Part shown: positions 50,597 through 59,399 of the stretch, in pieces | How the letters are laid out: every line of letters starts with the position of its first letter | Numbering within the stretch: position 1 is the first letter of the stretch | Origin: Halorubrum trapanicum | GTDB taxonomy: Archaea; Halobacteriota; Halobacteria; Halobacteriales; Haloferacaceae | Length of the DNA: 64,000 nt | Assembly (NCBI RefSeq): GCF_017873555.1 | Contig: NZ_JAGGKE010000010.1 | Location: 1 to 64,000 of the forward strand | Reading direction: 5' to 3' | The notes under the pieces: generated by a model | The model's database searches: none | Seen by the model: the letters and a program-made list of their open reading frames with translations, nothing else | What the model was told of the DNA's origin: nothing | Translations under genes and position numbers: made by a program

Positions 50597-51859
50597 TCAC
50601 TCCTCCTGCGTCGTCCACTCGACCTCGTAGCCCGCCTCGCGCACCGCACTCAGGACGCGGTCGACGTGGGCCGGGCCGTTCGTCTCCACCTCGAACACGA
50701 GGTCGGCGTCGCCCACCGGCAGATCCGGGCGGCTGCGCTCGTGGCGCACCGTCCGGATGTTCGCGCGCTCGCCGCCGATCAGGGTGGCGATTTCGCCCAT
50801 CGTCCCGGGCGTGTCGTCGATCCGGACGGACAGCTCGATCAGTTGGTCGCGCTCCACGAGGGCGTGGGTCACCACCTCCTTCAGCGTCGTCACGTCGATG
50901 TTGCCGCCACAGAGGAGGGGGACGACGGTCTCGCCGGCCAGGTCGAGTTCGTCGAGCGCGTCGTCGTTCAACAGGGCGGCCGCCGCGGTCGCGCCCGCGC
51001 CCTCCACCATCTGCTTCGCGCGCTCTAAGAGCAGCAGGATCGCGTTCGCCACGTCGTCGTCGCTCACGACGACGACCCCGTCGAGGTGCTCTTTCAGGAG
51101 ACCGAAGGTGAGGTCGCTCAGCCCGCCGGTCGCGATGCCGTCCGCGATCGTGTCGGGTTCGTCGCGAGTCACGAGCTCGCCGGCCGCGAGGCTCTCCGAG
51201 AGCGTGGAGGAGCCCTCCGTCTGGACCCCAACGACTCGCGTCTCCGGCGAGCGCGCCTTGACCGCGGTCGCGACCCCGCCCGCGAGTCCGCCGCCGCCCA
51301 CCGGCACGAGGACGGTGTCGGCGTCCGGCACCTGGTCGATCACCTCCAATCCGAGCGTCCCCTGTCCGGCGACCACGTCCGGGTCGTCGAACGCGTGGAC
51401 GAACCGCGTCCCGGGATCGTCGGTCAGCGTCCGCGCGTGCGCCATCGCTTCGGGGAAGGCGCTCCCGCGGAGGACGACCTCGGCGCCGTACGCGCGGGTC
51501 GCCTCGATCTTCGCGGCCGGGGCCGCCTCCGGCATCACGATCGTCGCGTCGATCCCGGCGTCCGCCGCCGCCAGCGCGACCCCCTGCGCGTGGTTGCCCG
51601 CGCTCGCGGCCACGACGCGCTCGATCGCGGGTTCGTCTCTCTCCGCTCCAGACCCGTCGATCGCCAAGGAAATCGCGTTATACGCGCCGCGCGTCTTGAA
51701 CGAGCCGGTGCGCTGGAGGTGTTCCATCTTCAGGCGCACGTCGGCGCCGCACCGCTCGCTCAGCGACCGGCTCCGCTCGACGGGTGTGCGCTGGACGATG
51801 TCGGTGCCGGCGAGCCGCTCGGCGGCGGCCTCGACGTCGTCGATCGTGACGGGAGACAT
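50597..51859 (-). CDS. ilvA: Threonine ammonia-lyase (threonine dehydratase)
   Basis: The 420-residue PLP enzyme deaminates threonine to 2-oxobutanoate, the first step to isoleucine. RTGSFKTRGAYNAI, near residue 50, holds the PLP lysine; ASAGNHAQGVALAA is near 87; the glycine loop PVGGGGLAGG is near 186. A C-terminal ACT domain with SVRIDDTPGTMGEIATLIGG (about 340) suggests allosteric control. RidA at 34732 would remove its reactive imine products. No partner genes are adjacent. Confidence 0.93.
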   Translation of the reverse strand: MSPVTIDDVEAAAERLAGTDIVQRTPVERSRSLSERCGADVRLKMEHLQRTGSFKTRGAYNAISLAIDGSGAERDEPAIERVVAASAGNHAQGVALAAADAGIDATIVMPEAAPAAKIEATRAYGAEVVLRGSAFPEAMAHARTLTDDPGTRFVHAFDDPDVVAGQGTLGLEVIDQVPDADTVLVPVGGGGLAGGVATAVKARSPETRVVGVQTEGSSTLSESLAAGELVTRDEPDTIADGIATGGLSDLTFGLLKEHLDGVVVVSDDDVANAILLLLERAKQMVEGAGATAAAALLNDDALDELDLAGETVVPLLCGGNIDVTTLKEVVTHALVERDQLIELSVRIDDTPGTMGEIATLIGGERANIRTVRHERSRPDLPVGDADLVFEVETNGPAHVDRVLSAVREAGYEVEWTTQEE

Positions 51860-51937
51860 GGCGGAGTCGTTCTCGGGAACCCCGGAAAAGGACTCGGGTA
51901 CGGAACGGAGTCTCGTCGCGCGCGGCGGGCCCTCTCC

Positions 51938-52147
51938 TCACCGCTTGCCGAGCGCCTCCTCGAACACGCGCTGCGCGCGCTCGTACCCCTCGTTCCGGTC
52001 GACGATCGGATGCGGGTAGTCGGGCGCCAGCCCTTCGCGCTCCGCCCGCGAGAGGGTCGGCCAGTCGACGACCTTCTCCGCGGGAACGTCCGCCAGACCG
52101 GCGTTGTCCCGCGTGCGGGCGTCCCCGCGGTGCCAGAACAGCTCCAT
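51938..52147 (-). pseudogene. Internally deleted photolyase remnant
   Basis: The 69-residue reading frame starts MELFWHRGDARTRDNAGLAD, which matches the first 20 residues of a class I photolyase/cryptochrome. It then jumps to DWPTLSRAEREGLAPDYPHP and IVDRNEGYERAQRVFEEALG, typical of the last 45 residues of photolyase. The roughly 400 residues in between, with the FAD- and DNA-binding core, are missing. The frame stays open, so a short protein could still be made, but no photolyase activity is possible. The identification rests on family memory and needs an alignment. Confidence 0.72.
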
Positions 52148-52268
52148 GCGATCTCCAGGGACGCCAGCGGATAGTGTCTGTCGCCCGCCGTTTCGGGTCG
52201 CCGCCGAGTCCCTCGCGACCGAGATCCGCCAGTACGTTCAAGACGCTCCGTCTCGAATCCTGTCCTGT

Positions 52269-52796
52269 ATGACCCGACGCGATCCCTTCGACGAGATCGA
52301 GGAACTGCTCGAACGGATGGGCCGCGAGTTCGAGGAGCTCGGCGGAACGCTGGACGGAACCGCTCCCGAGGTCCCGCGGCTCCCCGGCGCCCGCGACGTC
52401 GATGTCGACGTGATCGAAGACGACGAGTCGATCACCGTCGTCGCCGACCTCCCCGGGTTCGACGCCGACGACGTCGACGTCGAACTCCGCGACGACGCGC
52501 TCGTGATCGCCGGTTCCCGCGAGGAGTCGACCGACTTCGCCCTCGCCGGCGAGGGCGACGCGGAACGCGAGGACGCCGAAGGCGCCGACGCGAACGACGG
52601 CGACAGCGAGACCGACGACGACGTCCGCTATCACCGCCGCGAGCGACGCCTTCGCTCCGTCTCTCGGCGGGTCCCGATCCCGCAGCGGGTCGAGGCCGAC
52701 GCGGCGACGGCCTCCTTCGACGCCGGCGTGCTCACCGTCACGCTCCCCAAGCGCTCGCCCGACGACGACCGCGGGCACACGATCGACGTCAGCTGA
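52269..52796 (+). CDS. Hsp20 small heat-shock protein
   Basis: The 175-residue protein has the alpha-crystallin domain: VDVDVIEDDESITVVADLPG near residue 40, RDDALVIAGSREE near 72, and a C-terminal LTVTLPKRSP with the expected strand near 155-164. Unlike most, it carries an acidic insertion (AEREDAEGADANDGDSETDD, about 97-116) between strands. It would hold unfolded proteins in a state fit for refolding by the thermosome or other chaperones. The ATG at 52269 starts a canonical N terminus, MTRRDPFDEIEELLERM. A second Hsp20 gene follows at 52897. Confidence 0.92.
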   Translation: MTRRDPFDEIEELLERMGREFEELGGTLDGTAPEVPRLPGARDVDVDVIEDDESITVVADLPGFDADDVDVELRDDALVIAGSREESTDFALAGEGDAEREDAEGADANDGDSETDDDVRYHRRERRLRSVSRRVPIPQRVEADAATASFDAGVLTVTLPKRSPDDDRGHTIDVS

Positions 52797-52866
52797 GTCC
52801 CGGCCGCGCCCTCGGACTCGATTTCGCTCCCCGCCGCGGCCGCGAGATAGCACGCGTCAGTCGCTC

Positions 52867-52874
52867 TTTAATAT
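52867..52874 (+). promoter_or_regulatory. TATA box of the second Hsp20 gene
   Basis: TTTAATAT stands in a GC-rich spacer 23-30 bases upstream of the ATG at 52897, so the transcript is probably leaderless. This is inferred from spacing. Confidence 0.6.
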
Positions 52875-52896
52875 CTCACGGCGCCTTTCCGTTGGT

Positions 52897-53310
52897 ATGA
52901 ACACGACCAATCCCTTCGACGAGATCGAGCAGTTCCTCGGCCGCTCCCCCTTCTCGGGCGAGCGAACGTGGGGCCGCGACCTCCGCACCGCCGACATCGA
53001 CGTCGCCGAGTACGACGACGAGTTCGTCGTGGTGGCCGACCTCCCGGGCTTCGACCGCGACGGGATCGACGTTCGCACCGACGACGGCCGGCTCACCATC
53101 GCCGCCGAGCGCGACGCGGAACGAGAGGACGCGGACCGACGGTACCTCCGCCGCGAGCGGCGCCACGAGTCGGTCACCCGCACCGTGGAACTCCCCGCGA
53201 CCGTCCGTCCCGAGGACGCGACCGCGACCTACCGTCACGGCGTCCTCACCGTGGCGATCCCCCTCGACGCCCTCGATACGGACGAGGGACACCGGATCGA
53301 CGTGAACTGA
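52897..53310 (+). CDS. Hsp20 small heat-shock protein
   Basis: The 137-residue protein starts MNTTNPFDEIEQFLGRSPFS and has an alpha-crystallin domain (about 30-125): VAEYDDEFVVVADLPGFDRD, RLTIAAERDAEREDADRRYL, and the end GVLTVAIPLDALD. It is a normal-length paralogue of the gene at 52269 and lacks the acidic insert. The pair shares the opening NPFDEIE/DPFDEIE, which suggests duplication. Its own promoter is seen upstream. Confidence 0.93.
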   Translation: MNTTNPFDEIEQFLGRSPFSGERTWGRDLRTADIDVAEYDDEFVVVADLPGFDRDGIDVRTDDGRLTIAAERDAEREDADRRYLRRERRHESVTRTVELPATVRPEDATATYRHGVLTVAIPLDALDTDEGHRIDVN

Positions 53311-53390
53311 CAAAATTGCCCGCCGATTGACCGACCTCGTTTCGCCCTTCGGCCGATGCTTTCTCCACGCTCCCAGTGCTAACTACCCGC

Positions 53391-54023
53391 ATGAACGACG
53401 CCGACCACGCGGCCGCCAGACGCGAGCTGGTGAACGCGCTCGGCCGACGCCTCGACGTGAGCGAGCGGACGCTGTCGGCGATCGGCGCCGTCCCGCGCCA
53501 CGAGTTCGTCCCGGAGCCGCACAGCGCCTCGGCGTACGACGACCGTCCGCTCCCGATCGGTCACGATCAGACGGTCAGCGCGCCGCACATGGTCGCACTG
53601 ATGTCCGACCTCCTCGACGTCGAGCGCGGCGACCGCGTCTTCGAGGTGGGGACCGGCTGCGGCTACCACGCCGCGGTCGTCGCCGAGGTCGTCGGTCCCG
53701 GGAACGTCTTCTCGGCCGAGCGCGTCCCGGAACTGGCCGCGGACGCCCGCGAGCGACTCGACCGCCTCGGCTACGACGTGACGGTCGCGGCCGGCGACGG
53801 GCGCGAGGCGTTCAGCGACGAGGCCCCGTTCGACGCCGCCTACCTCACCTGCGCGGCGCCCGACTCGGTCCCGGACGCGATCGTCGACCGCGTCCGGCCG
53901 GGCGGTCGCGTCGTCGCTCCCGTCCGCGAGGGGAGCGGCCAGCGGCTCGTCCGACTCACGGTCCGCGAGGACGGCGTCGACCGCGAGGACCACGGGGGCG
54001 TGCGGTTCGTGCCGATGCGGTAG
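53391..54023 (+). CDS. pcm: Protein-L-isoaspartate O-methyltransferase
   Basis: The 210-residue enzyme methylates isoaspartyl residues so that damaged proteins can be repaired. It has the PIMT hallmarks: VPRHEFVPEPHSASAYDDRP near residue 34, DQTVSAPHMVALM with the substrate-site serine near 63, SAM motif VFEVGTGCGYHAAVVAEVVG near 85, and GDGREAFSDEAPFDAAYLTC near 140. ATG 53391 is preferred over an ATG 15 bases upstream. A PIMT-like gene follows at 54111. Confidence 0.94.
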   Translation: MNDADHAAARRELVNALGRRLDVSERTLSAIGAVPRHEFVPEPHSASAYDDRPLPIGHDQTVSAPHMVALMSDLLDVERGDRVFEVGTGCGYHAAVVAEVVGPGNVFSAERVPELAADARERLDRLGYDVTVAAGDGREAFSDEAPFDAAYLTCAAPDSVPDAIVDRVRPGGRVVAPVREGSGQRLVRLTVREDGVDREDHGGVRFVPMR

Positions 54024-54110
54024 CCGGCGCCCGTCGAGGTGGCCGTCACCGGAGCGCGGCAGCGGCCCGACGAACGCACGCTTTTAGAGGACCGAGTCCC
54101 GAGTCCGGTC

Positions 54111-54902
54111 ATGGACGAAGCGTCGCTCAGGGCGGACATGATCGAGGGGCTCGAACACCAGATCGGCGAGCCGATCGAGCCGCCCGTGTTGACCGCGCTT
54201 CAGCGCGTTCCCCGCGACCCCTTCGTCGACGACTCCCCCCGCGGCGGCGCCGTCGACGGCGAGGACCCCCACTCGCTTTCGATCGAGACGGTGGTCCGAC
54301 TCGTCACCGCCCTCGACGCTGCCGACGGCGACACCGTCCTCGTCGTCGGCGCCGGAATCGGCTACTCCGTCGCGATGCTCGCGGAAATCGTCGGCGCGCG
54401 TCACGTTCACGCGGTCGACATCGACCGCTCCGCCGTCGTCGCCGCGCGGTCGAACCTCGACGCGGCGGGCTACGGGGCGGTCCTCGTCGACCGTGCGGAC
54501 GGCGCGGACGGACTCCCGGCGTACGCGCCGTACGACCGGATCCTCCTCGAAGCCGCCGTCGTCGAACCGCCGCGCGCCCTCCGCGAGCAGCTGGCGCCGG
54601 ACGGCCGGATCGTCTACCCGCGCGGCGCGGGCGTTCAGACGGTCGCGGCGATCGAGCCGTCGCCCGCCGCGAACGCGGACGCGGACGACGCGTCCGAAGC
54701 GGACGACGACCCCGCGCCGGCCGGGTTCGAGACGGTCGAGACGCACGGACCGGCGCGGCTCCAGCCGATGCTCGTCGAGGGTGAACAGCCCGGAACCGAA
54801 CGGAATCGGACCCGCCGGGAGGACGCCGAACACGCCGAGCGGGGCCGTCGCCGCCGACACGGCTGGGAACAGGACTGGATCGACTGGGACGACCGCATCT
54901 GA
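54111..54902 (+). CDS. Divergent PIMT-like methyltransferase
   Basis: The 263-residue protein keeps the SAM-binding fold of PIMT (VLVVGAGIGYSVAMLAEIVG near residue 80, HAVDID, YDRILLEAAVVEPPRALREQ). The substrate-site DQTVSAPHM of Pcm is replaced by PHSLSIETVVRLV, so it may not repair isoaspartate. The C terminus adds an acidic stretch and then a basic tail, RTRREDAEHAERGRRRRHG, ending WEQDWIDWDDRI. It lies 87 bases after pcm, in the same direction. Its substrate is unknown. Confidence 0.8.
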   Translation: MDEASLRADMIEGLEHQIGEPIEPPVLTALQRVPRDPFVDDSPRGGAVDGEDPHSLSIETVVRLVTALDAADGDTVLVVGAGIGYSVAMLAEIVGARHVHAVDIDRSAVVAARSNLDAAGYGAVLVDRADGADGLPAYAPYDRILLEAAVVEPPRALREQLAPDGRIVYPRGAGVQTVAAIEPSPAANADADDASEADDDPAPAGFETVETHGPARLQPMLVEGEQPGTERNRTRREDAEHAERGRRRRHGWEQDWIDWDDRI

Positions 54903-54927
54903 CGGGACCACACGCCCTTCGAGCGTC

Positions 54928-55404
54928 TCATTCGTCGACGACGAGCACCTCGGTGTTCCCCCGCTCGTCGACGTAGTCGCCCTCCGCCGGCGGCTTGATG
55001 TCGATCGTAAGGGTCCCGTCCGCCTGATTCGGACCGAGCTCCGGGGCGACGTCCACGCTCGCGACTCCCTCACCGTTCGTCCGCGCGGTGGCGACCCCGT
55101 CGATCTGCGCGGAGCCGCCCCGAACGATGACCGTCGCGTCCGCGACGCGAGAGCCGTCGGGGTCGACGACGGCGACGTCGAGCGACTGGTCGCCGGGCGT
55201 GGTCACCTCCGGCTGCGGCTGCGCGTCGAGTTCGGTCGCCGCCAGCCCGTCGATGTCGCCGATCATCCCCATCATCACGCTGAGGCTGGCGACCCCGACG
55301 ACGAGCGCGATGACGAGGCGGACCGGAAGCCCCTCGATCGCGCGGGTGTCGGTGCTGAACGTCCGTCGGTTCGCGGTGCGCGAGTCGTGTGTTCGATCGG
55401 ACAT
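54928..55404 (-). CDS. Anchored Ig-like (carboxypeptidase-regulatory-like) protein
   Basis: The 158-residue protein has one transmembrane helix, LVIALVVGVASLSVMMGMIG (about 29-48), then an external beta-sandwich: LDVAVVDPDGSRVADATVIV, IDGVATARTNGEGVASVDV and a final VDERGNTEVLVVDE. This is the pattern of carboxypeptidase-regulatory-like or big bacterial Ig-like domains, common in surface proteins. It may be a structural or assembly factor. It is divergent from the ATPase gene at 55509. Confidence 0.75.
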   Translation of the reverse strand: MSDRTHDSRTANRRTFSTDTRAIEGLPVRLVIALVVGVASLSVMMGMIGDIDGLAATELDAQPQPEVTTPGDQSLDVAVVDPDGSRVADATVIVRGGSAQIDGVATARTNGEGVASVDVAPELGPNQADGTLTIDIKPPAEGDYVDERGNTEVLVVDE

Positions 55405-55508
55405 ACGCCTCGCTGGCCGCGGTATCCGTTATAAAGGATCGGACCTCGAAACGCGCTCCGCTTCGGCGACCCGACCGCTTTTACCGGATACCGAGACCAC
55501 CCGGTCGC

Positions 55509-56693
55509 GTGTACGTACTCGGCCGCGACGAGACGGAGTTCGATCGCGAGGACGCGACCGACCGCGACGCCGGAACCAGCTCCGATGACGCGACCGACCG
55601 CGACGGCGACTGTCCGCCCCACACCGCCCGGATCGGGTCCTTCCTCGCCCGCGACGGGAGCGTCGGCGCGGCGGTCGGCGTCGACCTCGACGGCCCGCAC
55701 GCGGGAGTCGTCTTCGGGAAGCGCGGAACCGGGAAGTCGTACACGCTGGGGGTCCTCGCCGAGGAACTCGCCGAGGCGGACGGCGTCGCGCCGGTCGTCG
55801 TCGACCCGATGGGCGTCTTCGGCGGTCTCGAAGCGGCCGGCGGCCGCGTCGTCGACCCCGCGGTCCGGCCCGCCTCGATACCCCCGTCGACGTGGCCGGA
55901 CCTGCTCGGTCTCGACTCGGCGAGCGGACCCGGGAGCCTCGTCTGGCGCGTCGTCGCGGACGCGGTCGACGACGGCGACCGGGAGGCGGTTGGTGCCGGC
56001 GACTCCGCGTCGACGGCGGCCGACGAGCCCTCGTCACCGTCGCTCGCGACGCTCCGGGAGGCGGTCGCCGCGGCTGACGCGCCGGCGGAGACCCGACGCG
56101 CCGCCGCGAACCACCTCCGACTGGCGGCCTCGTGGGGCGTCTTCGACGCCGACGCGCCGTCGGTCGCGTCCCTCATAGCCGACGGCGACCCCGTGGTACT
56201 CGACCTCGCAGGCGTCCCCGACGCGGCCGCGGCCGCCGTCGTCCGCGCGGTCGCCCGCGGACTCTACGACGCGCGGATCGACGGTGGCCTCCCGCGGCTC
56301 CCGTGGCTGCTCGTCGACGAGGCGCACGCCTTCTTCGACGGCGTCGCGGAGCCGGCGCTCCGAACGCTTCTGACCCGCGGCCGCGCCCCCGGCGTCTCGC
56401 TCGTCTGTGCGACGCAGCGGCCGGCCGCGCTGCCGAGCGTCGCCGTCTCGCAGTCGGACCTCCTCGTCTCCCACCGTCTCACGGCCGCGCGCGACGTCGA
56501 CCGACTGGCGGAGGCGGAGGCGACGTACCTCGCGGGCGACCTCGCCGCGCGGCTCCCCGAGGGCGTCGGCGAGGCGCTCGTCGTCGACGACGCCACCGAA
56601 ACGGCCCACACGGTCGCGATCCGAGAGCGCAGAACGCCCCACGAGGGGGAGAGTCCGGGAGCGAGCCGGCTGTCGCAGTCGGAACCGCGCTGA
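55509..56693 (+). CDS. HerA-like ATPase / ATP-binding protein
   Basis: The 394-residue protein begins (GTG) VYVLGRDETEF. It has a P-loop VVFGKRGTGKSYTLGVLAEE near residue 72 and Walker B WLLVDEAHAFFDG near 268. Sensor-like SLVCATQRPAALPSVAVSQS is near 300, then RLTAARDVDRLAEAE. The pattern fits HerA/FtsK-type ATPases without the HAS barrel, so it probably acts in DNA or envelope-linked translocation; a precise role cannot be set. The Asp/Thr-rich region near 15-40 looks disordered. The gene ends 43 bases before the fluoride channel genes. Confidence 0.78.
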   Translation: MYVLGRDETEFDREDATDRDAGTSSDDATDRDGDCPPHTARIGSFLARDGSVGAAVGVDLDGPHAGVVFGKRGTGKSYTLGVLAEELAEADGVAPVVVDPMGVFGGLEAAGGRVVDPAVRPASIPPSTWPDLLGLDSASGPGSLVWRVVADAVDDGDREAVGAGDSASTAADEPSSPSLATLREAVAAADAPAETRRAAANHLRLAASWGVFDADAPSVASLIADGDPVVLDLAGVPDAAAAAVVRAVARGLYDARIDGGLPRLPWLLVDEAHAFFDGVAEPALRTLLTRGRAPGVSLVCATQRPAALPSVAVSQSDLLVSHRLTAARDVDRLAEAEATYLAGDLAARLPEGVGEALVVDDATETAHTVAIRERRTPHEGESPGASRLSQSEPR

Positions 56694-56736
56694 CGCGCTT
56701 CAGAACGCACAAGCCGCTCCGGCGACACTCTCGCGC

Positions 56737-57138
56737 ATGGAACGGACGCCGTACGGATTCCTGCTCGTCTCGCTCGGGGGATTCCTCGGCGCGGTCGCCA
56801 GACACGCGGTCGACGTCGGGGTCGGCGGTGTCCTCGCCGCGGTCTGGTCCGGAGGCGGTCCGACCGTCCTCGGCGGCACCGCGACCGGAGCGGGGACGCT
56901 GGTCGCGAACGTCGCCGGGTCGTTCGCGCTCGGACTCCTGTTGACCCGCGCGTCCGGCGACCGCACCCGCCTGTTCGTCGGGACCGGCGCGCTCTCCTCG
57001 TTCACGACGTACAGCACGTTCGTCTCGGACGCGGTCGCGCTCGGAACGCCCGCCGGTGCGTGGTACGTCGCCGTCAGCTACGCGACCGGATTCGCCGCGG
57101 CCGCGCTCGGACTCGCCGTCGGAGGGCGGGACCGGTGA
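56737..57138 (+). CDS. crcB: CrcB/Fluc fluoride channel subunit 1
   Basis: The 133-residue four-helix protein has the Fluc motifs GGFLGAVARHAVD (about residues 14-26), TLVANVAGSFALGLLLT with the channel asparagine (about 53-69), and GALSSFTTYSTFVSDAVAL (about 83-101) with the phenylalanine box. Its stop TGA overlaps the ATG of the second subunit. Pairs of CrcB genes usually make a heterodimeric channel that exports fluoride. The ATG at 56737 follows the ATPase gene by 43 bases. Confidence 0.93.
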   Translation: MERTPYGFLLVSLGGFLGAVARHAVDVGVGGVLAAVWSGGGPTVLGGTATGAGTLVANVAGSFALGLLLTRASGDRTRLFVGTGALSSFTTYSTFVSDAVALGTPAGAWYVAVSYATGFAAAALGLAVGGRDR

Positions 57139-57500
57139 TGACCGTCTCGCCGCTCGTCGCGACCGCGCTTGTCGGCGTCGGCGGCGCCCTCGGCGCAGCC
57201 TCTCGGCACTGGGTCGGACTCCGGACCGAAGGCCGCCGGTCGATCCTCCTCGTCAACGCGCTGGGGAGCCTCGCGCTCGGCGCCGTCTCCGCAGCACCGA
57301 TCGGATCGACGGCGGCGCTGGGCCTCGGCGTCGGGTTCTGCGGCGCGTTTACGACGTTCTCGTCGTTCGCGGTCGAAACCGTTCGGGCGGCGAGCGAGAC
57401 CGGAAACCGCGCCGCAGCGGTCGTCGCGGCGTCGAATATCGCGGTCGCGCTGGTCGCGTTCCTCCTCGGATCCCTCCTCGTCACCGGCGTTTTCGGCTAA
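57138..57500 (+). CDS. crcB2: CrcB/Fluc fluoride channel subunit 2
   Basis: The 120-residue protein has VGGALGAASRHWVGL (about residues 13-27), LLVNALGSLALGAVS (about 37-51) and GFCGAFTTFSSFAVETVRA (about 67-85), and four helices. It is the paired subunit of the gene at 56737. The overlap (ATG inside the previous TGA) ensures similar expression. The two proteins differ enough to be orthogonal halves of a heterodimer. Confidence 0.93.
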   Translation: MTVSPLVATALVGVGGALGAASRHWVGLRTEGRRSILLVNALGSLALGAVSAAPIGSTAALGLGVGFCGAFTTFSSFAVETVRAASETGNRAAAVVAASNIAVALVAFLLGSLLVTGVFG

Positions 57501-57576
57501 CCGATGACTCTTGGTTCTGACCGCTACCGACTCGGCAAGCGATAGGTACAGAATCCCTCGGTCCCTACGCGACCCC

Positions 57577-57891
57577 GTGACCGACACCGACCGTTCCGTC
57601 GACGACGAGTCGACCGATCCGGGCGACTCGGGTTCCCGCTACGACGACGTCGACCCCGAGGACGTCCCCGAGTTCGGGGACCTCTCGATCCTCCAGCGCG
57701 CGTTCGTCGCCGCCGCGCAGAACCCCTCGCGCGGACTGCTGGTCGTCGGCCTGTTCGCGTTCGCGCTCGCCTTCTACGCCGCGTTCTGGCTGTCGTTCCC
57801 CCGCGTCGCCGGTCTCCTCTCCGCTGTCGCGGTGATCGTCGTCGCCGTCGCAGCCCTCGTTTACTGGATTCTCGATCGCGTCTCCCGCTGA
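57577..57891 (+). CDS. Small membrane protein of unknown function
   Basis: The 104-residue protein starts with GTG (VTDTDRSVDDESTDPGDSGS), an acidic soluble region of about 40 residues. Two transmembrane helices follow, LLVVGLFAFALAFYAAFWLS and VAGLLSAVAVIVVAVAALVY. No family or motif is known to me. It may be transcribed on its own, since GATAGGTACAG lies upstream with weak A/T content. An in-frame start 22 codons upstream seems less likely because the added residues lack acidic character. Confidence 0.65.
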   Translation: MTDTDRSVDDESTDPGDSGSRYDDVDPEDVPEFGDLSILQRAFVAAAQNPSRGLLVVGLFAFALAFYAAFWLSFPRVAGLLSAVAVIVVAVAALVYWILDRVSR

Positions 57892-57953
57892 CGCCCGGTC
57901 GCTCGTCGGCGTTCCGGCTCGGCTCCGCGGGGCGCCGTTTCGGGGCGGCGCCC

Positions 57954-59399
57954 TCACGGCCGCGGCTCGTAGAACTCCCGGAGCGGTCGACCGAACGCGG
58001 GCGCCAGCGTCGCGACCGCGTCGCCGACCAGCACGTCGCGGTCGCCGAACGCCGGCTCCACCTGCGCCCCGAGCGCCACGTCGCTCGCGGCGTCGCTCTC
58101 CAGGTACTCCCGAACGGTGGCGAACTCCCGCTCGCGCTCGACCACGTACCGATCTCCGTCGATGAACGGCCCGTAGGTGTCCGGGTCGACGTCGTCGACG
58201 TACGACTCGTAGAAGCTCGCGGCGTGTTTCCTGACCGCGACCGGCGGCCCGTCGTGGCGCTGGACGGCGGGCCGCTCGGTCACCTCCAGCTCCGCGTACA
58301 GCGCGGCCCGCGTCGGCTCGTCGGTAGCGTCGCGCTCGGCCGCTCCCTCGGTGTCGCGGGTCTCCGCCGAATCACCCGCCGAATCACCCGCCGCTCCCGC
58401 CGCGTCCGTCATGGCGCGTGCCCGGAGCACGTCGAAGCCGCGATCGTTGAGGCCGCCGACGATCCCGTCTAGCGAGCGCCGGAGCTGCGGCCACAGCTGG
58501 TCGTCGACCACGTCGGGGGCGTCGAAAACGACCGCGACCGGCGTCGTCCCCCGCCGGTCGAGGTGCGCGCGCACCTCCTTGGGGTCGAGCGGCTCCGGCT
58601 CCTCCGGGTCGAAGAACGCCTCGCTCGGGGCCGCGAGCAGCTCCCGCGCGTAGTGCTGGAACCGCGCGAGGTTCGTCGCCGACAGCACCGCGGCGACGTT
58701 CCGCGTCGGGTCCGTGGGGTCGACGACGACGAGCGGGTCCTCGAACGTGCGCTCCGCGTGTCCCTCCGGGTCGAACTCCACGGGCGGGTGCCAGCTCCGC
58801 GCCGACTCGACGAGGGGGACGAACCCGCCGAGTTCCAACACGAGCAGCTCCGTCAGGTACCCCGAAAACCCCTCGGTGCGGAGGTCGCTCCCGTACGCCC
58901 CGATCCCCTTCAGGAACGCCTTCGCCAGCACCACGTCCGCCGCGAGGTCGTCGTCGAGCCGCGCGGAGAGGTACGCGTCGTGGAACGGGGTACGGTCGAC
59001 CGCGGAGACCAGCTCGGCCGCCCGCTCCACGTCGTGACAGGGGACCAGGTCGACGTCGAACCCCTCGTGGCTCCCCTTCACGTACGGGTGTTCGGCGTAC
59101 TCCTCGTGGCCGTCGGGGAGGACCGCGTGCCCGACCGCGAGACCGTACTCCTCCAGCTCGGCGCGGTCGAGGTCCGCGTCGAACCGGACGAAGAGGTCGA
59201 TGTCGCGGTCGCCCGCGACCCACGTACCCCGCGCGGTCGACCCGACCTGGACCACGTCGGCCTCGACGGGGAGATCAGCGATGGCCCCGCGGGTCCGCTC
59301 GGTCAGCGTCGCGGCCGTCTCGCGCAGCCGCTCGCGCTCCGCCGCCTCCGGGAGGACGCGCTCGCGGACCCGCGACAGCACCGCCTCCAACTCGTCCAT
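57954..59399 (-). CDS. cca: CCA-adding enzyme (archaeal tRNA nucleotidyltransferase)
   Basis: The 481-residue class I enzyme adds CCA to tRNA 3' ends, needed here because the visible tRNA genes lack encoded CCA. The catalytic strand VGSTARGTWVAGDRDIDLFV is near residue 52, with D66, D68 and D110-like carboxylates (DVDLVPCHDV near 116). The later KAFLKGIGAYGSDLRTEGFS and GYLTELLVLELGGF regions are typical. The stretch near 350-380 is an acidic linker. The start faces two tRNA genes. Confidence 0.93.
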   Translation of the reverse strand: MDELEAVLSRVRERVLPEAAERERLRETAATLTERTRGAIADLPVEADVVQVGSTARGTWVAGDRDIDLFVRFDADLDRAELEEYGLAVGHAVLPDGHEEYAEHPYVKGSHEGFDVDLVPCHDVERAAELVSAVDRTPFHDAYLSARLDDDLAADVVLAKAFLKGIGAYGSDLRTEGFSGYLTELLVLELGGFVPLVESARSWHPPVEFDPEGHAERTFEDPLVVVDPTDPTRNVAAVLSATNLARFQHYARELLAAPSEAFFDPEEPEPLDPKEVRAHLDRRGTTPVAVVFDAPDVVDDQLWPQLRRSLDGIVGGLNDRGFDVLRARAMTDAAGAAGDSAGDSAETRDTEGAAERDATDEPTRAALYAELEVTERPAVQRHDGPPVAVRKHAASFYESYVDDVDPDTYGPFIDGDRYVVEREREFATVREYLESDAASDVALGAQVEPAFGDRDVLVGDAVATLAPAFGRPLREFYEPRP

